Assembly (NCBI GenBank): GCA_030681525.1
Contig: JAUXSD010000109.1
Span: 1 to 35,885, forward strand
Direction: 5' to 3'
Length of the DNA stretch: 35,885 bases
DNA from: Solirubrobacteraceae bacterium
Lineage (GTDB): Bacteria; Actinomycetota; Thermoleophilia; Solirubrobacterales; Solirubrobacteraceae
Part shown: piece after piece, positions 7,467 to 17,188 of the stretch
Layout: each line of letters starts with the position of its first letter
How positions within the stretch are numbered: the first letter of the stretch is position 1
Notes under the pieces: model-generated
What the model was told of the DNA's origin: nothing
Seen by the model: only the letters and a program-made list of their open reading frames with translations
The model's database searches: none
Made by a program: the position numbers and the translations under genes

Positions 7467-8639
7467 TCAGGCCAGCCGCTGTGGCAGCGCCGCGGTCAGC
7501 GCGCGGCGCACCTGGTCGAGCGTCACGACCCCGCGCAGGACGCCGTCGGCGTCCACCGCCATGAGCGCGCCGCGCGTGCGCAGCTGCTCGTCGCCGAGCA
7601 GCGCCTCGAGCGGGCTGTCGGAGCGCACCCGCCACGCCGCGGCGTCGCCGGTCTCGACGATCTCGCGGACCTCGAGCGCCGGGCGGCCGGCGGCGATCTC
7701 CTCGTGCACGCGCGGCTCGCGGACGACGCCGAGGAAGTGACCCCGCTCGTCGACGACCGGAAACCACTCCCAGCGGTAGCGCAGAAAGAACTCGTCCTCG
7801 GCCTGCGCCAGCGCGGTGCTCGCCGGCATCGTGACGGGCTGGGCGTCCATGATGTCCTCGACGGTGATGCCGTCGATGCGCTCGGTGAAGGCGGTCGAGG
7901 CGACGGCGGCGCGGGCGGATGTCGCGATGAACCAGCCGATGATCGCCAGCCACAGGCCGTTGACGAGCTCGCCTCGCGCGGCCAGGAAGATGCCGACGCC
8001 GATGAGCAGGTAGGCCAGCCCCTCCCCGAGCCGGCCGGCGATCCGCGTCGCCCGGTTGCGGTCGCCGGTGATCCGCCAGGCGATGGCGCGGGCGATCCGG
8101 CCGCCGTCGAGCGGGAACGCGGGGATGAGGTTGAAGACGAAGAGAAAGAGGTTCATCGTCGCCAGGAAGCCGAGCAGGGCCAGCGTCGGCGACGCCTCGG
8201 CATCGCCGGCCAGGCGCGCGACGTCGAGCGCCGCGCCACTGGCGACGAGCGCGCTGAGGCCGACGAAGATGCCGACGAGGACGAGCGTCACGAGCGGGCC
8301 GGCCGCGGAGATGCGGAACTCCGCTCCGGCCGACTGCGTGTCGCGCGACATCTTCGCCACCCCGCCGAAGAACCACAGGTCGATGCCGCTGATCTCGATG
8401 CCCTCGCGGCGGGCGACGAGCGCGTGGCCGAGCTCGTGCATGACGAGCGAGACGAAGAACAGGAACACCGCCGCGACCGCGACGAGGTAGGCCTCGGTCA
8501 CCGACCCGCCGAGCACCTCGCGGAAGTAGTTCGACCCGAAGTAGATGAAGACGAACAGGACGACGAACCAGCTCGGGCTCGCGCCGATGCGGATGCCGAA
8601 GACGCGCAGAAGCTGGATCGACGGGCCGGTGCCGGGCAT
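7467..8639 (-). CDS. Site-2 protease family (M50) zinc metalloprotease with CBS domains
   Basis: 390 residues, polytopic membrane protein. The zinc site is HELGH (68-72) in the second hydrophobic segment, and the second motif is N170-LIPAFPLDGG with Asp178. About six hydrophobic segments occur up to residue 250. Residues 255-390 form a CBS pair (TVEDIMDAQPVTM, then WFPVVDERGHFLGVV, and GALMAVDADGVLRGVV), as in the SpoIVFB-like M50 subgroup in which CBS domains sense adenine nucleotides. Such proteases cut membrane-bound regulators, but no substrate can be named. ATG 8639 is preceded by CAAGAT 8 nt upstream, a weak -10, and by no clear ribosome binding site. It lies 64 bp upstream of sdhA and downstream of aidB in the same direction. 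Confidence 0.9.
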   Translation of the reverse strand: MPGTGPSIQLLRVFGIRIGASPSWFVVLFVFIYFGSNYFREVLGGSVTEAYLVAVAAVFLFFVSLVMHELGHALVARREGIEISGIDLWFFGGVAKMSRDTQSAGAEFRISAAGPLVTLVLVGIFVGLSALVASGAALDVARLAGDAEASPTLALLGFLATMNLFLFVFNLIPAFPLDGGRIARAIAWRITGDRNRATRIAGRLGEGLAYLLIGVGIFLAARGELVNGLWLAIIGWFIATSARAAVASTAFTERIDGITVEDIMDAQPVTMPASTALAQAEDEFFLRYRWEWFPVVDERGHFLGVVREPRVHEEIAAGRPALEVREIVETGDAAAWRVRSDSPLEALLGDEQLRTRGALMAVDADGVLRGVVTLDQVRRALTAALPQRLA

Positions 8640-8671
8640 GTCGGGGGATCTTGACAGGCGCCCGCGGGCGG

Positions 8672-10351
8672 TCAGCCCGGCGGCGGGGTGTGGCGCGCGA
8701 GGATCGTCTCGGTGTCGACGCCGGGCGGGAGCGTGCCGTACTGCAGGCCGGCGTCGCCGGCCAGGCGGGAGGCGCAGAACGCGTCGGCGATCGCGGCCGG
8801 CGCGTGGCGGACGAGCAGCGAGCCCTGCAGCGCGAGCGCCATGTGCTCGACGACGCGACGCGCGCGCGCCTCCAGCGAAGCCGGATCGGCGAGCTGCTCG
8901 CGCAGCCGCGCCGTGAACGCATCGAGCCGGTCGTCGGCGCCGGCCGCGTCGCCGATCTCGTCGAGGAACGCGTGCAGGACCTCGGGCGCCCGCAGCGCGC
9001 GCAGGACGTCGAGCGCCATGACGTTGCCCGACCCCTCCCAGATCGAGTTGAGCGGCATCTCGCGATACAGGCGCGGCATGCCGGACTCCTCGACGTAGCC
9101 GTTGCCGCCGAGGCATTCGAGCGCCTCGAAGGCGTGGCCGGGGCCGCGCTTGCAGACCCAGTACTTGCCGACCGCGGTGGCCAGCCGCTTGAGGTGGCGG
9201 GCGCGTTCGTCGCCCGCGCCGGCCTCGTCGTAGGCGCGCGCGAGGCGCATCGCCAGCGCGGTGGCCGCCTCGGACTCGATGCACAGGTCGGCGAGCAGGT
9301 TGCGCATGAGCGGCTGGTCGGCCAGGCGCTCGCCGAACGCGCTGCGGTGGGCGGCGTGCCACGTCGCGTTGGCGACGCCCCAGCGCATCCCGGCGGCGGT
9401 GCCGATCACGCAGTCCAGGCGCGTGTGGCCGACCATCTCGATGATCGTCGCCACGCCGCGGCCGGGCTCGCCGACGAGCTGCGCCCAGGCGCCGTGCAGC
9501 TCGATCTCGCTCGACGCGTTGGAGCGGTTGCCGAGCTTGTCCTTCAGGCGCTGGATGGCCACGGCGTTGCGGCTGCCGTCCGGCAGGACGCGCGGCAGGG
9601 CGAAGCAGCCGAGGCCCTCGGCGGTCTGGGCGAGGACGAGGAAGAGGTCGCACATCGGCGCCGAGCAGAACCACTTGTGGCCGGTGAGCACGTACTCGCC
9701 GCCCGGCCCGCCGCCGTTGCGCGCCTCGGCGACCGTGGTGTTCGCGCGCACGTCCGAGCCGCCCTGCTTCTCGGTCATCGCCATCCCGCACAGCGCGCTG
9801 CGCTTGACGCCCGGCGCCCCGGCGCGCAGCTCCGGGTCGTAGGTCGTCGCCGTCAGCCGCGGCTCCCACTCGGCGGCGATCTGCGGCTGTGCCCGCAGCG
9901 CCGGCACCGCCGCGAACGTCATCGTGATCGGGCAGGCGAAGCCGCCCTCGGCCTGCGCCGCGGTGAGGTAGATCGCCGCGCGGGCGGCATGCGCGGCGGG
10001 CTGCGCCGACGTCCACGGCAGGCAGTGCAGCTCGTGGCGCACCGCGAGCCCCATGAGGTCATGCCAGGCGCGGTGGAACTCGACCTCGTCGATGCGGTGG
10101 CCGTAGCGGTCGAAGGTCTTGAGCCTCGGCGGGTTCTCGTTGGCCTCGAAGCCCCAGCGGATCGGCTCCGCGCCCCAGGCCGCGCCGACCTCGGTCGCGC
10201 GCCGCGTCGCCCAGCCGGCGCCCTCGCGCTCGAGCGCCTCGACGAGCGCCACGTTGTCGGTGAAGAGGTTGCGGCCCTCCAGCGGAGGCGCCTGGTTGGC
10301 GACCTCGTGCGTGTGAAACGGGGCGGCGGGCGCGCGCAGCTCGTGGGCCAT
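8672..10351 (-). CDS. aidB: AidB-like acyl-CoA dehydrogenase family protein
   Basis: 559 residues, close to E. coli AidB (about 540). AidB-specific blocks are present: MTEKQGGSDVRANTT and GHKWFCSAP in the flavin/active-site region, RLKDKLGNRSNASSEIE, and LNSIWEGSGNVMALDVLRA near the C-terminus. E. coli AidB is an FAD protein induced by alkylation damage, binds DNA through its C-terminal domain and has weak isovaleryl-CoA dehydrogenase activity; its true substrate is unsettled. The ATG at 10351 is the first start that includes the N-terminal AidB-like segment (HEVANQAPPL). No ada or other repair gene is nearby. It lies between icd and the M50 protease with short gaps (56 and 32 bp), so read-through is possible. 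Confidence 0.92.
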   Translation of the reverse strand: MAHELRAPAAPFHTHEVANQAPPLEGRNLFTDNVALVEALEREGAGWATRRATEVGAAWGAEPIRWGFEANENPPRLKTFDRYGHRIDEVEFHRAWHDLMGLAVRHELHCLPWTSAQPAAHAARAAIYLTAAQAEGGFACPITMTFAAVPALRAQPQIAAEWEPRLTATTYDPELRAGAPGVKRSALCGMAMTEKQGGSDVRANTTVAEARNGGGPGGEYVLTGHKWFCSAPMCDLFLVLAQTAEGLGCFALPRVLPDGSRNAVAIQRLKDKLGNRSNASSEIELHGAWAQLVGEPGRGVATIIEMVGHTRLDCVIGTAAGMRWGVANATWHAAHRSAFGERLADQPLMRNLLADLCIESEAATALAMRLARAYDEAGAGDERARHLKRLATAVGKYWVCKRGPGHAFEALECLGGNGYVEESGMPRLYREMPLNSIWEGSGNVMALDVLRALRAPEVLHAFLDEIGDAAGADDRLDAFTARLREQLADPASLEARARRVVEHMALALQGSLLVRHAPAAIADAFCASRLAGDAGLQYGTLPPGVDTETILARHTPPPG

Positions 10352-10407
10352 GCGCGAAGTCAACCACCCTTCGGGAGCGCCGTGGCGCACAACGCGGCGG
10401 GCCCGGT

Positions 10408-12582
<2,175 letters not shown>

Positions 12583-12594
12583 GCGCGAGCGGAC

Positions 12595-12600
12595 ACGCTA
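12595..12600 (-). promoter_or_regulatory. Possible -10 element of icd
   Basis: TAGCGT on the minus strand, 12 nt before the icd ATG, giving a leader of about five bases. It sits 10 bp from the opposing -10 of the second isocitrate dehydrogenase gene. Confidence 0.45.
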
Positions 12601-12610
12601 ATGGATCATC

Positions 12611-12616
12611 TAACGT
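12611..12616 (+). promoter_or_regulatory. -10 element of the second isocitrate dehydrogenase (leaderless)
   Basis: TAACGT on the plus strand, 7 nt before GTG 12624. The preceding 13 bases, AATGGATCATCTA, recur on the minus strand in front of the SRPBCC gene at 15843-15855. Confidence 0.5.
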
Positions 12617-12623
12617 CGAAACC

Positions 12624-13703
12624 GTGGCGCACGACGTGACCTTCATTCCCGGCGACGGCACCGGACCGGAGCTGACCGAGGCGACGCGGCGCGTGCTCGA
12701 GGCCACCGGCGTCGCCTTGCACTGGGACCGCCACGAGGCCGGCATCGACGAGTACCGCAGGCACGGCAACCCGTTTCCCGACGCCACGCTCGAGTCGCTG
12801 CGGCGCACCGGCGTCGGGATCAAGGGGCCGACGACGACGCCCGTCGGCGCGGGCTTTCGCTCGATCAACGTGCTGCTGCGCAAGGAGCTTGACCTCTACG
12901 CCTGCATCCGGCCGTGCAAGGCGCTCCAAGGCGTGCGCACGCGCTTTCCGGAGACCGACGTCGTCATCGTCCGCGAGAACACCGAGGACCTGTACGCCGG
13001 CATCGAGTTCGAGCGCGGCAGCGATGGCGCCGCAGCCCTCCGCGCGAAGCTCGCCGAGCTCGGCGCGCACGTGCGCGACGACGCCGGCATCTCGATCAAG
13101 CCGATCAGCGCCTTCGGCTCGGAGCGGATCGTCCGCCACGCCTTCGACTACGCCGTCAACCACGGCCACCGCAAGGTCGTGGCGGCCCACAAGGCGAACA
13201 TCATGAAGTTCTCCGACGGCCTGTTCCTCGAGGTTGCCCGCGAGGTCGCGGCGGACTATCCGGCGATCGACTTCGACGACATGATCATCGACAACCTCTG
13301 CAACCAGCTCATCACCTATCCCGAGGACTTCGAGGTGATCGTCCTGCCCAATCTCTACGGCGACATCGTCTCGGATCTGTGCGCGGCGATGATCGGCGGG
13401 CTGGGCCTGGCGGGCGGGATGAACGTCGGCACCGACGCCGCCGTGTTCGAGGCGACGCACGGCTCGTCCCCGACCTACGCCGGCAAGAACCGCATGAACC
13501 CGACGGCGCTCATGCTGTCGGGCGTCTACATGCTCGACCACCTCGAGGAGCACGCCGCGGCGCGCGCGCTGGAGGGCGCCATCGCCGCCGTCATACGCGC
13601 GGGCGACAAGGTCACATACGATCTCAAGGCCAGCCGCACAGACCCCACCGCCGTCGGCACCAGCGAGTTCGCCGACGCCGTGATCGAGGAGATGAACGCA
13701 TGA
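12624..13703 (+). CDS. idh: Isocitrate dehydrogenase, isocitrate/isopropylmalate family
   Basis: 359 residues. The substrate site reads [19 protein letters not shown], matching the Ser/Asn/Arg pattern of isocitrate dehydrogenases rather than isopropylmalate dehydrogenases. [30 protein letters not shown] and [21 protein letters not shown] follow as expected. In the cofactor loop ([18 protein letters not shown]) the discriminating pair is Thr-Tyr, whereas NADP enzymes usually have Lys-Tyr and NAD enzymes Asp-Ile, so the cofactor cannot be read with confidence. Length and style fit the short NAD-type enzymes. GTG start, no ribosome binding site, TAACGT 7 nt upstream. Its TGA overlaps the ATG of mdh, so both TCA enzymes are made from one message. 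Confidence 0.9.
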   Translation: MAHDVTFIPGDGTGPELTEATRRVLEATGVALHWDRHEAGIDEYRRHGNPFPDATLESLRRTGVGIKGPTTTPVGAGFRSINVLLRKELDLYACIRPCKALQGVRTRFPETDVVIVRENTEDLYAGIEFERGSDGAAALRAKLAELGAHVRDDAGISIKPISAFGSERIVRHAFDYAVNHGHRKVVAAHKANIMKFSDGLFLEVAREVAADYPAIDFDDMIIDNLCNQLITYPEDFEVIVLPNLYGDIVSDLCAAMIGGLGLAGGMNVGTDAAVFEATHGSSPTYAGKNRMNPTALMLSGVYMLDHLEEHAAARALEGAIAAVIRAGDKVTYDLKASRTDPTAVGTSEFADAVIEEMNA

Positions 13704-14680
13704 CGAACGCCCCCGTGAAGGTCGCGGTCACCGGTGCCGCCGGCCAGATCGGCTACGCGCTGCTGTTTCGCATCGCATCCGGCCAGATGCTCGGACCCGA
13801 CACCCCGATCGCGCTGAAGCTGCTCGAGATCCCGCCCGCGATCAAAGCCGCCGAGGGCACGACGCTGGAGCTGACCGACTGCGCGTTCCCGCTGTTGGCC
13901 TCGGTCGACATCTACGACGACCCGGCGCAGGCGTTCGACGGCGTGAACATCGCGATGCTCGTCGGCGCGCGGCCGCGCTCGAAGGGCATGGAGCGAGCCG
14001 ACCTGCTGGAGGCCAACGGCGCGATCTTCAAGCCGCAGGGCGCTGCGCTCAACGCGGCCGCGGCCGACGACGTCAAGGTGCTCGTCGTCGGCAACCCGGC
14101 CAACACGAACGCGCTCATCCTCGCCGCGAACGCCCCCGACATCCCGGCCGAGCGGATCACGGCGATGACGCGCCTGGACGAGAACCGCGCGGTCGCGCTG
14201 CTCGCGCAGACGCTCGACGTGCGCGTCACCGACGTCAACGACCTCGTCGTGTGGGGCAACCACTCGCCCTCGATGTTCCCCGACCTCTTCAACGCGAAGG
14301 TCCTCGGCGAGCCGGCCGTCGACCAGGTCGACATGGCCTGGTACGAGACCGAGTACATCCCGCGCGTGGGCAAGCGCGGCGCCGAGGTCATCGAGGCGCG
14401 CGGCGCCTCGTCGGCGGCATCGGCCGCCAACGCGGCGATCGACCACGTGCGCGACTGGGTCGCCGGCGCCGACGGGCTGCGCTCGATGGCGGTCGCCTCC
14501 GACGGCTCCTACGGCGTCGCCGAGGGCATCATCTCGAGCTTCCCGGTGCGCTGCGCGGGCGGCGGCTACGAGATCGAGCAGGGCCTCGAGGTCGGCGACT
14601 TCGCGCGCGCGAAGATCGACGCCACGGTCAAGGAGCTGACCGACGAACGCGCCGCGGTCAGCGAACTCGGCCTCATCTGA
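13700..14680 (+). CDS. mdh: Malate dehydrogenase
   Basis: 326 residues, cytoplasmic, malate to oxaloacetate with NAD. It belongs to the group with Thermus-type [22 protein letters not shown] (NAD fold), [38 protein letters not shown] (substrate loop with Arg), [22 protein letters not shown], and [11 protein letters not shown] with the catalytic His. The Glu after LD replaces His of Thermus MDH. Start ATG 13700 overlaps the stop of the isocitrate dehydrogenase gene (ATGA), with GAGGAG 8 nt upstream. This two-gene unit supplies two consecutive-cycle dehydrogenases and lies close to sdhABE. Confidence 0.97.
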   Translation: MTNAPVKVAVTGAAGQIGYALLFRIASGQMLGPDTPIALKLLEIPPAIKAAEGTTLELTDCAFPLLASVDIYDDPAQAFDGVNIAMLVGARPRSKGMERADLLEANGAIFKPQGAALNAAAADDVKVLVVGNPANTNALILAANAPDIPAERITAMTRLDENRAVALLAQTLDVRVTDVNDLVVWGNHSPSMFPDLFNAKVLGEPAVDQVDMAWYETEYIPRVGKRGAEVIEARGASSAASAANAAIDHVRDWVAGADGLRSMAVASDGSYGVAEGIISSFPVRCAGGGYEIEQGLEVGDFARAKIDATVKELTDERAAVSELGLI

Positions 14681-14733
14681 GCGCCGCGCCGCGACGCGCC
14701 GCGCGGCGGACGCCCGCGCCCGCCGACCCCCGG

Positions 14734-14774
14734 TCCCCCGAGCCGAGTCGCGTCACCGTGACTGCCTCGGGGGA
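14734..14774. terminator. Hairpin after mdh
   Basis: TCCCCCGAG (14734-14742) pairs perfectly with CTCGGGGGA (14766-14774). The loop holds a second small hairpin, GTCAC-C-GTGAC. There is no T-tract. It lies between convergent genes and is the likely end of the idh-mdh message. Confidence 0.6.
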
Positions 14775-14801
14775 TCGAGTATCGCTTTGTGACGAGTAAC
14801 A

Positions 14802-14845
14802 CATGTTCGCTGCGGTGCACCCACCAGGCGCACGCATCGAACATG
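14802..14845. repeat. 8-bp inverted repeat in a convergent intergenic region
   Basis: CATGTTCG (14802-14809) and CGAACATG (14838-14845) are perfectly inverted, with the 8-bp palindrome GGTGCACC (14814-14821) between them. It could be the terminator of the minus-strand gene ending at 14860; no T-tract is seen. Confidence 0.4.
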
Positions 14846-14859
14846 CGTCGAGATCGTGA

Positions 14860-15288
14860 CTACGCAGCCTCCTTGGGATGCCAGCCGCGCCCGTCCTTCT
14901 TGACGAGCCCGTCGTCGGCCAGCCCGGGGAGGACCCGGTAGAGGTAGTTCTGCTTGATGCCCATCTGCTCGGCGATCTCCGGGATCGTGATCCCGGGCTT
15001 GGAACGCACGAGGGCGAGCGCCTCGGCCCCGCGGGTGCCGGTCCCCTTCGGGCGACCGCGCCGGCCGGTGCCGCTGCCGTTGGTCTTGGGGCGCTTGGCC
15101 GCGGACTGCGTGCGCGCGCGACGACCAACCGCGGCGGTGGTCGTGGTCTGGGCGGCGCCACCGCCGACCGGGACGCCGGCCAGTGCCGCCGCTGCGGCCT
15201 CGAGGCGCTGATACTCGTCGACGAGCGGTTTGAGTTCCTTCAGCCGCGCGGCGATCTCGCTTCGCTTCTCATCAAGGAAGTCTGCCAT
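14860..15288 (-). CDS. Coiled-coil, AT-hook and winged-helix DNA-binding protein
   Basis: 142 residues in three parts. Residues 6-37 form an acidic/basic helix with heptad-like leucines (RLKELKPLVDEYQRLEAA), a likely oligomerisation segment. Residues 40-75 are a Thr/Gly/Lys-rich linker. Residues 76-82 (RRGRPKG) contain the GRP core of an AT-hook. Residues 88-140 are a helix-turn-helix: ALALVRSKPGITIPEIAEQM, NYLYRVLPGLADDGLV and a basic wing (KKDGRGWHPK). The overall plan resembles H-NS/Lsr2-type nucleoid proteins (N-terminal coil, linker, minor-groove binder) with an added winged helix. I do not recognise a named family. ATG 15288 is preceded by GGGGAAA 5 nt upstream. It may be a nucleoid-associated or global regulator; targets are unknown. 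Confidence 0.75.
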   Translation of the reverse strand: MADFLDEKRSEIAARLKELKPLVDEYQRLEAAAAALAGVPVGGGAAQTTTTAAVGRRARTQSAAKRPKTNGSGTGRRGRPKGTGTRGAEALALVRSKPGITIPEIAEQMGIKQNYLYRVLPGLADDGLVKKDGRGWHPKEAA

Positions 15289-15377
15289 GTACGTTTCCCC
15301 GTTCAGGCATAAGTGACAATTACCAACACAGAGCCTACGGCATAGAGCGGTCGGACGGGATGGTACGTGGCCGTTTT

Positions 15378-15830
15378 TTAACCGGTTCGACCTTCGAGGA
15401 TCTCGCGCAACCGGCGCAGCGAGGCGTTCGCCTCCTTTTCCGGAATACCGCCGACGATGACGCGCGAGGCCGCCGCGCCGAGCGGGCCGAACGGCGTGCG
15501 GAACTCGTTGCGGTAGTTGAAATGGGTGTGCCCGTCGCGCTCGCTGAGCCGGTTCTCGGTCACCGCGCGGGCACGCGCCGGCCCGGTCCCCTCCCAGCGG
15601 GCGTAGCGCGGGGCGTCGAGATCCTCGAGCTTCCAGTGGACCTTGAACGGCACGCCGCGCAGGTGCAGCGTCTGGCTCATCCGAAATCCCGGTCGCAGCG
15701 GGCCCGGGTCGACATGGTCGATGCGGTCGACGATCGTCACCCATTCGCCCATGCGGCCGGGGTTCATGACCGTGTCCCAGACCTCCTGCATAGGGGCATC
15801 GATGTCGATGCTGGCGATCACGATGGACAC
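15378..15830 (-). CDS. SRPBCC-family (polyketide cyclase-like) protein
   Basis: About 150 residues. The helix-grip fold pattern is evident: IDIDAPMQEVWDTVMNPGRMGEWV at the N-terminus, alternating strands in the middle (FRMSQTLHLRGVPFKVHWKLEDL, then ARWEGTGPARA), and a long C-terminal helix (EKEANASLRRLREIL). Such proteins bind hydrophobic ligands; no specific function can be given. An ATG at 15854 is in frame, but GTG 15830 is preferred because TAGGTT lies 8 nt before it, matching the leaderless pattern of many genes here, and the ATG falls inside the shared 13-mer. The fold itself starts after 15830 (VSIVIASIDID). Confidence 0.78.
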   Translation of the reverse strand: MSIVIASIDIDAPMQEVWDTVMNPGRMGEWVTIVDRIDHVDPGPLRPGFRMSQTLHLRGVPFKVHWKLEDLDAPRYARWEGTGPARARAVTENRLSERDGHTHFNYRNEFRTPFGPLGAAASRVIVGGIPEKEANASLRRLREILEGRTG

Positions 15831-15838
15831 GAGCGCAG

Positions 15839-15844
15839 AACCTA
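15839..15844 (-). promoter_or_regulatory. -10 element of the SRPBCC gene (leaderless)
   Basis: TAGGTT on the minus strand, 8 nt before GTG 15830. It overlaps the end of the 13-mer AATGGATCATCTA (15855 down to 15843), which is also found before the isocitrate dehydrogenase gene. Confidence 0.5.
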
Positions 15845-15900
15845 GATGATCCATTCCGACCGGTGGGTCTTCTCGGGACGTGACGGCCGGGATGGGGCGG

Positions 15901-16815
15901 TCATCTCGCCGCCAGCGGCTCGGCCGCCTCCCACTCGCGCAGCGCCCGCTCGACCGCGCGATCGAAGCGGTGAAGCCGCACGCCGAGCAGGCCGGCGGCG
16001 CGCTCGTCGCGCGGCAGCAGGTCGCCCGCCAGGCTCTCCATGAGCGGCGCGATGAACCCCGCGTCCTCTCCGGCGATCGCGGCGGCGATCGGCGCCACGA
16101 GCGGCGTCGCGTTGCGTCCGAAGCGCAGGGCGCGCCGGCGCACGAGCATGAGGTCGGCGATGCGCTCGATCATCTGTCCGTAGGTCAGGACGTCGGGCCC
16201 CGCGATATCCAGTGACAACCCGCCGACGGCGTGCGGCGTCGTCGCCGCGGCGAGCAGAAACGACCCGACGTCGCGTGCGTCGATCGGCTGCGTGCGGTGC
16301 TCGCGCCAGGCCGGCAGGGTGAGGATGCTCATCCGTTCGACGAGGTGGACCATGAACCGAAACGAGCGCGAGCGTGCGCCGATGACGATCGACGCGCGCA
16401 GCGCGACGGCCTCGGGCAGCCCGGCCAGGAGGATCCGCTCGACCTCCAGGCGGCTGCGCAGGTGACGCGAGGGCGGCCGGTCCTGCGGGACGAGCCCGCC
16501 GAGGTAGATGACGCGGCGCACGCCGGCGTCCTGCGCGGCAGCGACGAAGTTCTCGGCGGCGGCGCGCTCGTCGTCCTCGAAGTTGCCGCCGCCGGGGCCT
16601 TCCATGGAGTGGATGAGGAAGTACGCGACCTCGACGTCGTCGAGGGCTGCGTCGAGGCCGGCGCCGCTGATCGCGTCACCGCCGACGAAGTCCATCGCGG
16701 CGGGAACGCGCGACGGGTCGCGGCCGAAGCCGCGGACGTCGTGACCCGCCTCTCTCAACGCGGGGGCGAGTGCCGCTCCGATCGAGCCGCTGGCGCCGGT
16801 GACCAGGATCCGCAT
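15901..16815 (-). CDS. NAD(P)-binding Rossmann protein (atypical SDR/epimerase-like)
   Basis: 304 residues. It begins MRILVTGASGSIGAALAPALREAGH, a nucleotide-binding motif of extended or atypical short-chain dehydrogenases. VEVAYFLIHSMEG and AGVRRVIYLGGLVP are typical of the NmrA/YwnB-like subgroup that lacks a classical YxxxK (here Ser-Arg-His-Leu-Arg-Ser around HLRSRLEVE). REHRTQPIDARDVGSFL marks the ligand-side loop. The C-terminal 70 residues are helical. The substrate is not predictable. The ATG at 16815 begins the Rossmann motif directly; upstream in-frame sequence to 16989 is low-complexity and probably not translated. It is in the same direction as lhgO, but a 373-bp gap separates them. 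Confidence 0.82.
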   Translation of the reverse strand: MRILVTGASGSIGAALAPALREAGHDVRGFGRDPSRVPAAMDFVGGDAISGAGLDAALDDVEVAYFLIHSMEGPGGGNFEDDERAAAENFVAAAQDAGVRRVIYLGGLVPQDRPPSRHLRSRLEVERILLAGLPEAVALRASIVIGARSRSFRFMVHLVERMSILTLPAWREHRTQPIDARDVGSFLLAAATTPHAVGGLSLDIAGPDVLTYGQMIERIADLMLVRRRALRFGRNATPLVAPIAAAIAGEDAGFIAPLMESLAGDLLPRDERAAGLLGVRLHRFDRAVERALREWEAAEPLAAR

Positions 16816-17188
16816 GGGGGTCCATGGTCGCCCATCGGCGGACTCGCCAAACGGTGGCGCGCTCGCGTTTGAGTGTGTGCGTCCGCGTCCGGGCCGGGGC
16901 CGGCGTTCGTCAAACGGCATCTCCGAGGGGGTGTCAGTTGGTCGGGTGACGGCGTTCGTTGCGGGTGATGCGCTGGGGGTCGTCGGCAAGACTCCTCCGT
17001 CATACGGACGATTTCGCGAAGACCCACAACGCCAATCGAGGCCGGGTCGGTTTGTCCATGCCCCCGACCTGGCCCCACGCGGGCCCCGGACCCAACGTGC
17101 ACCCCGCGCCAGCCGACCCCCTCAACGGCAGTTGACCCACGCTGGCCCCAGCCTCAGACGTGGGCGCTCAAGCCACCGGCCGCCGCGG
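16816..17188. other. 373-bp intergenic region
   Basis: Between the 3' end of lhgO and the 5' end of the Rossmann gene. I see no convincing gene, tRNA or promoter motif. The only structure is a pair of small hairpins near lhgO (17122-17164). Codon-like periodicity is weak in all frames. Confidence 0.5.
17122..17164 (-). terminator. Two adjacent hairpins downstream of lhgO
   Basis: CCCACG (17136-17141) pairs with CGTGGG (17159-17164), with inner CTGG-CC-CCAG. TCAAC-GGCA-GTTGA (17122-17135) lies next to it. They start 25 nt after the lhgO stop and have no T-tract. Confidence 0.4.

Noticed and set aside
14796..14809. LexA/SOS-box-like sequence (minus strand CGAACATGTGTTAC)
   Set aside because: One half-site is perfect, but it lies between convergent genes with no promoter or start nearby, and forms part of a larger inverted repeat better explained as a transcript end.
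15372..15390. T-run and GGTTCGA resembling a tRNA T-arm
   Set aside because: No acceptor or anticodon stem can be formed around it; it is the end of the SRPBCC gene.
16816..16989. N-terminal extension of the Rossmann protein
   Set aside because: The upstream frame is low-complexity Thr/Pro/Arg and the nucleotide-binding motif begins right after the ATG at 16815.
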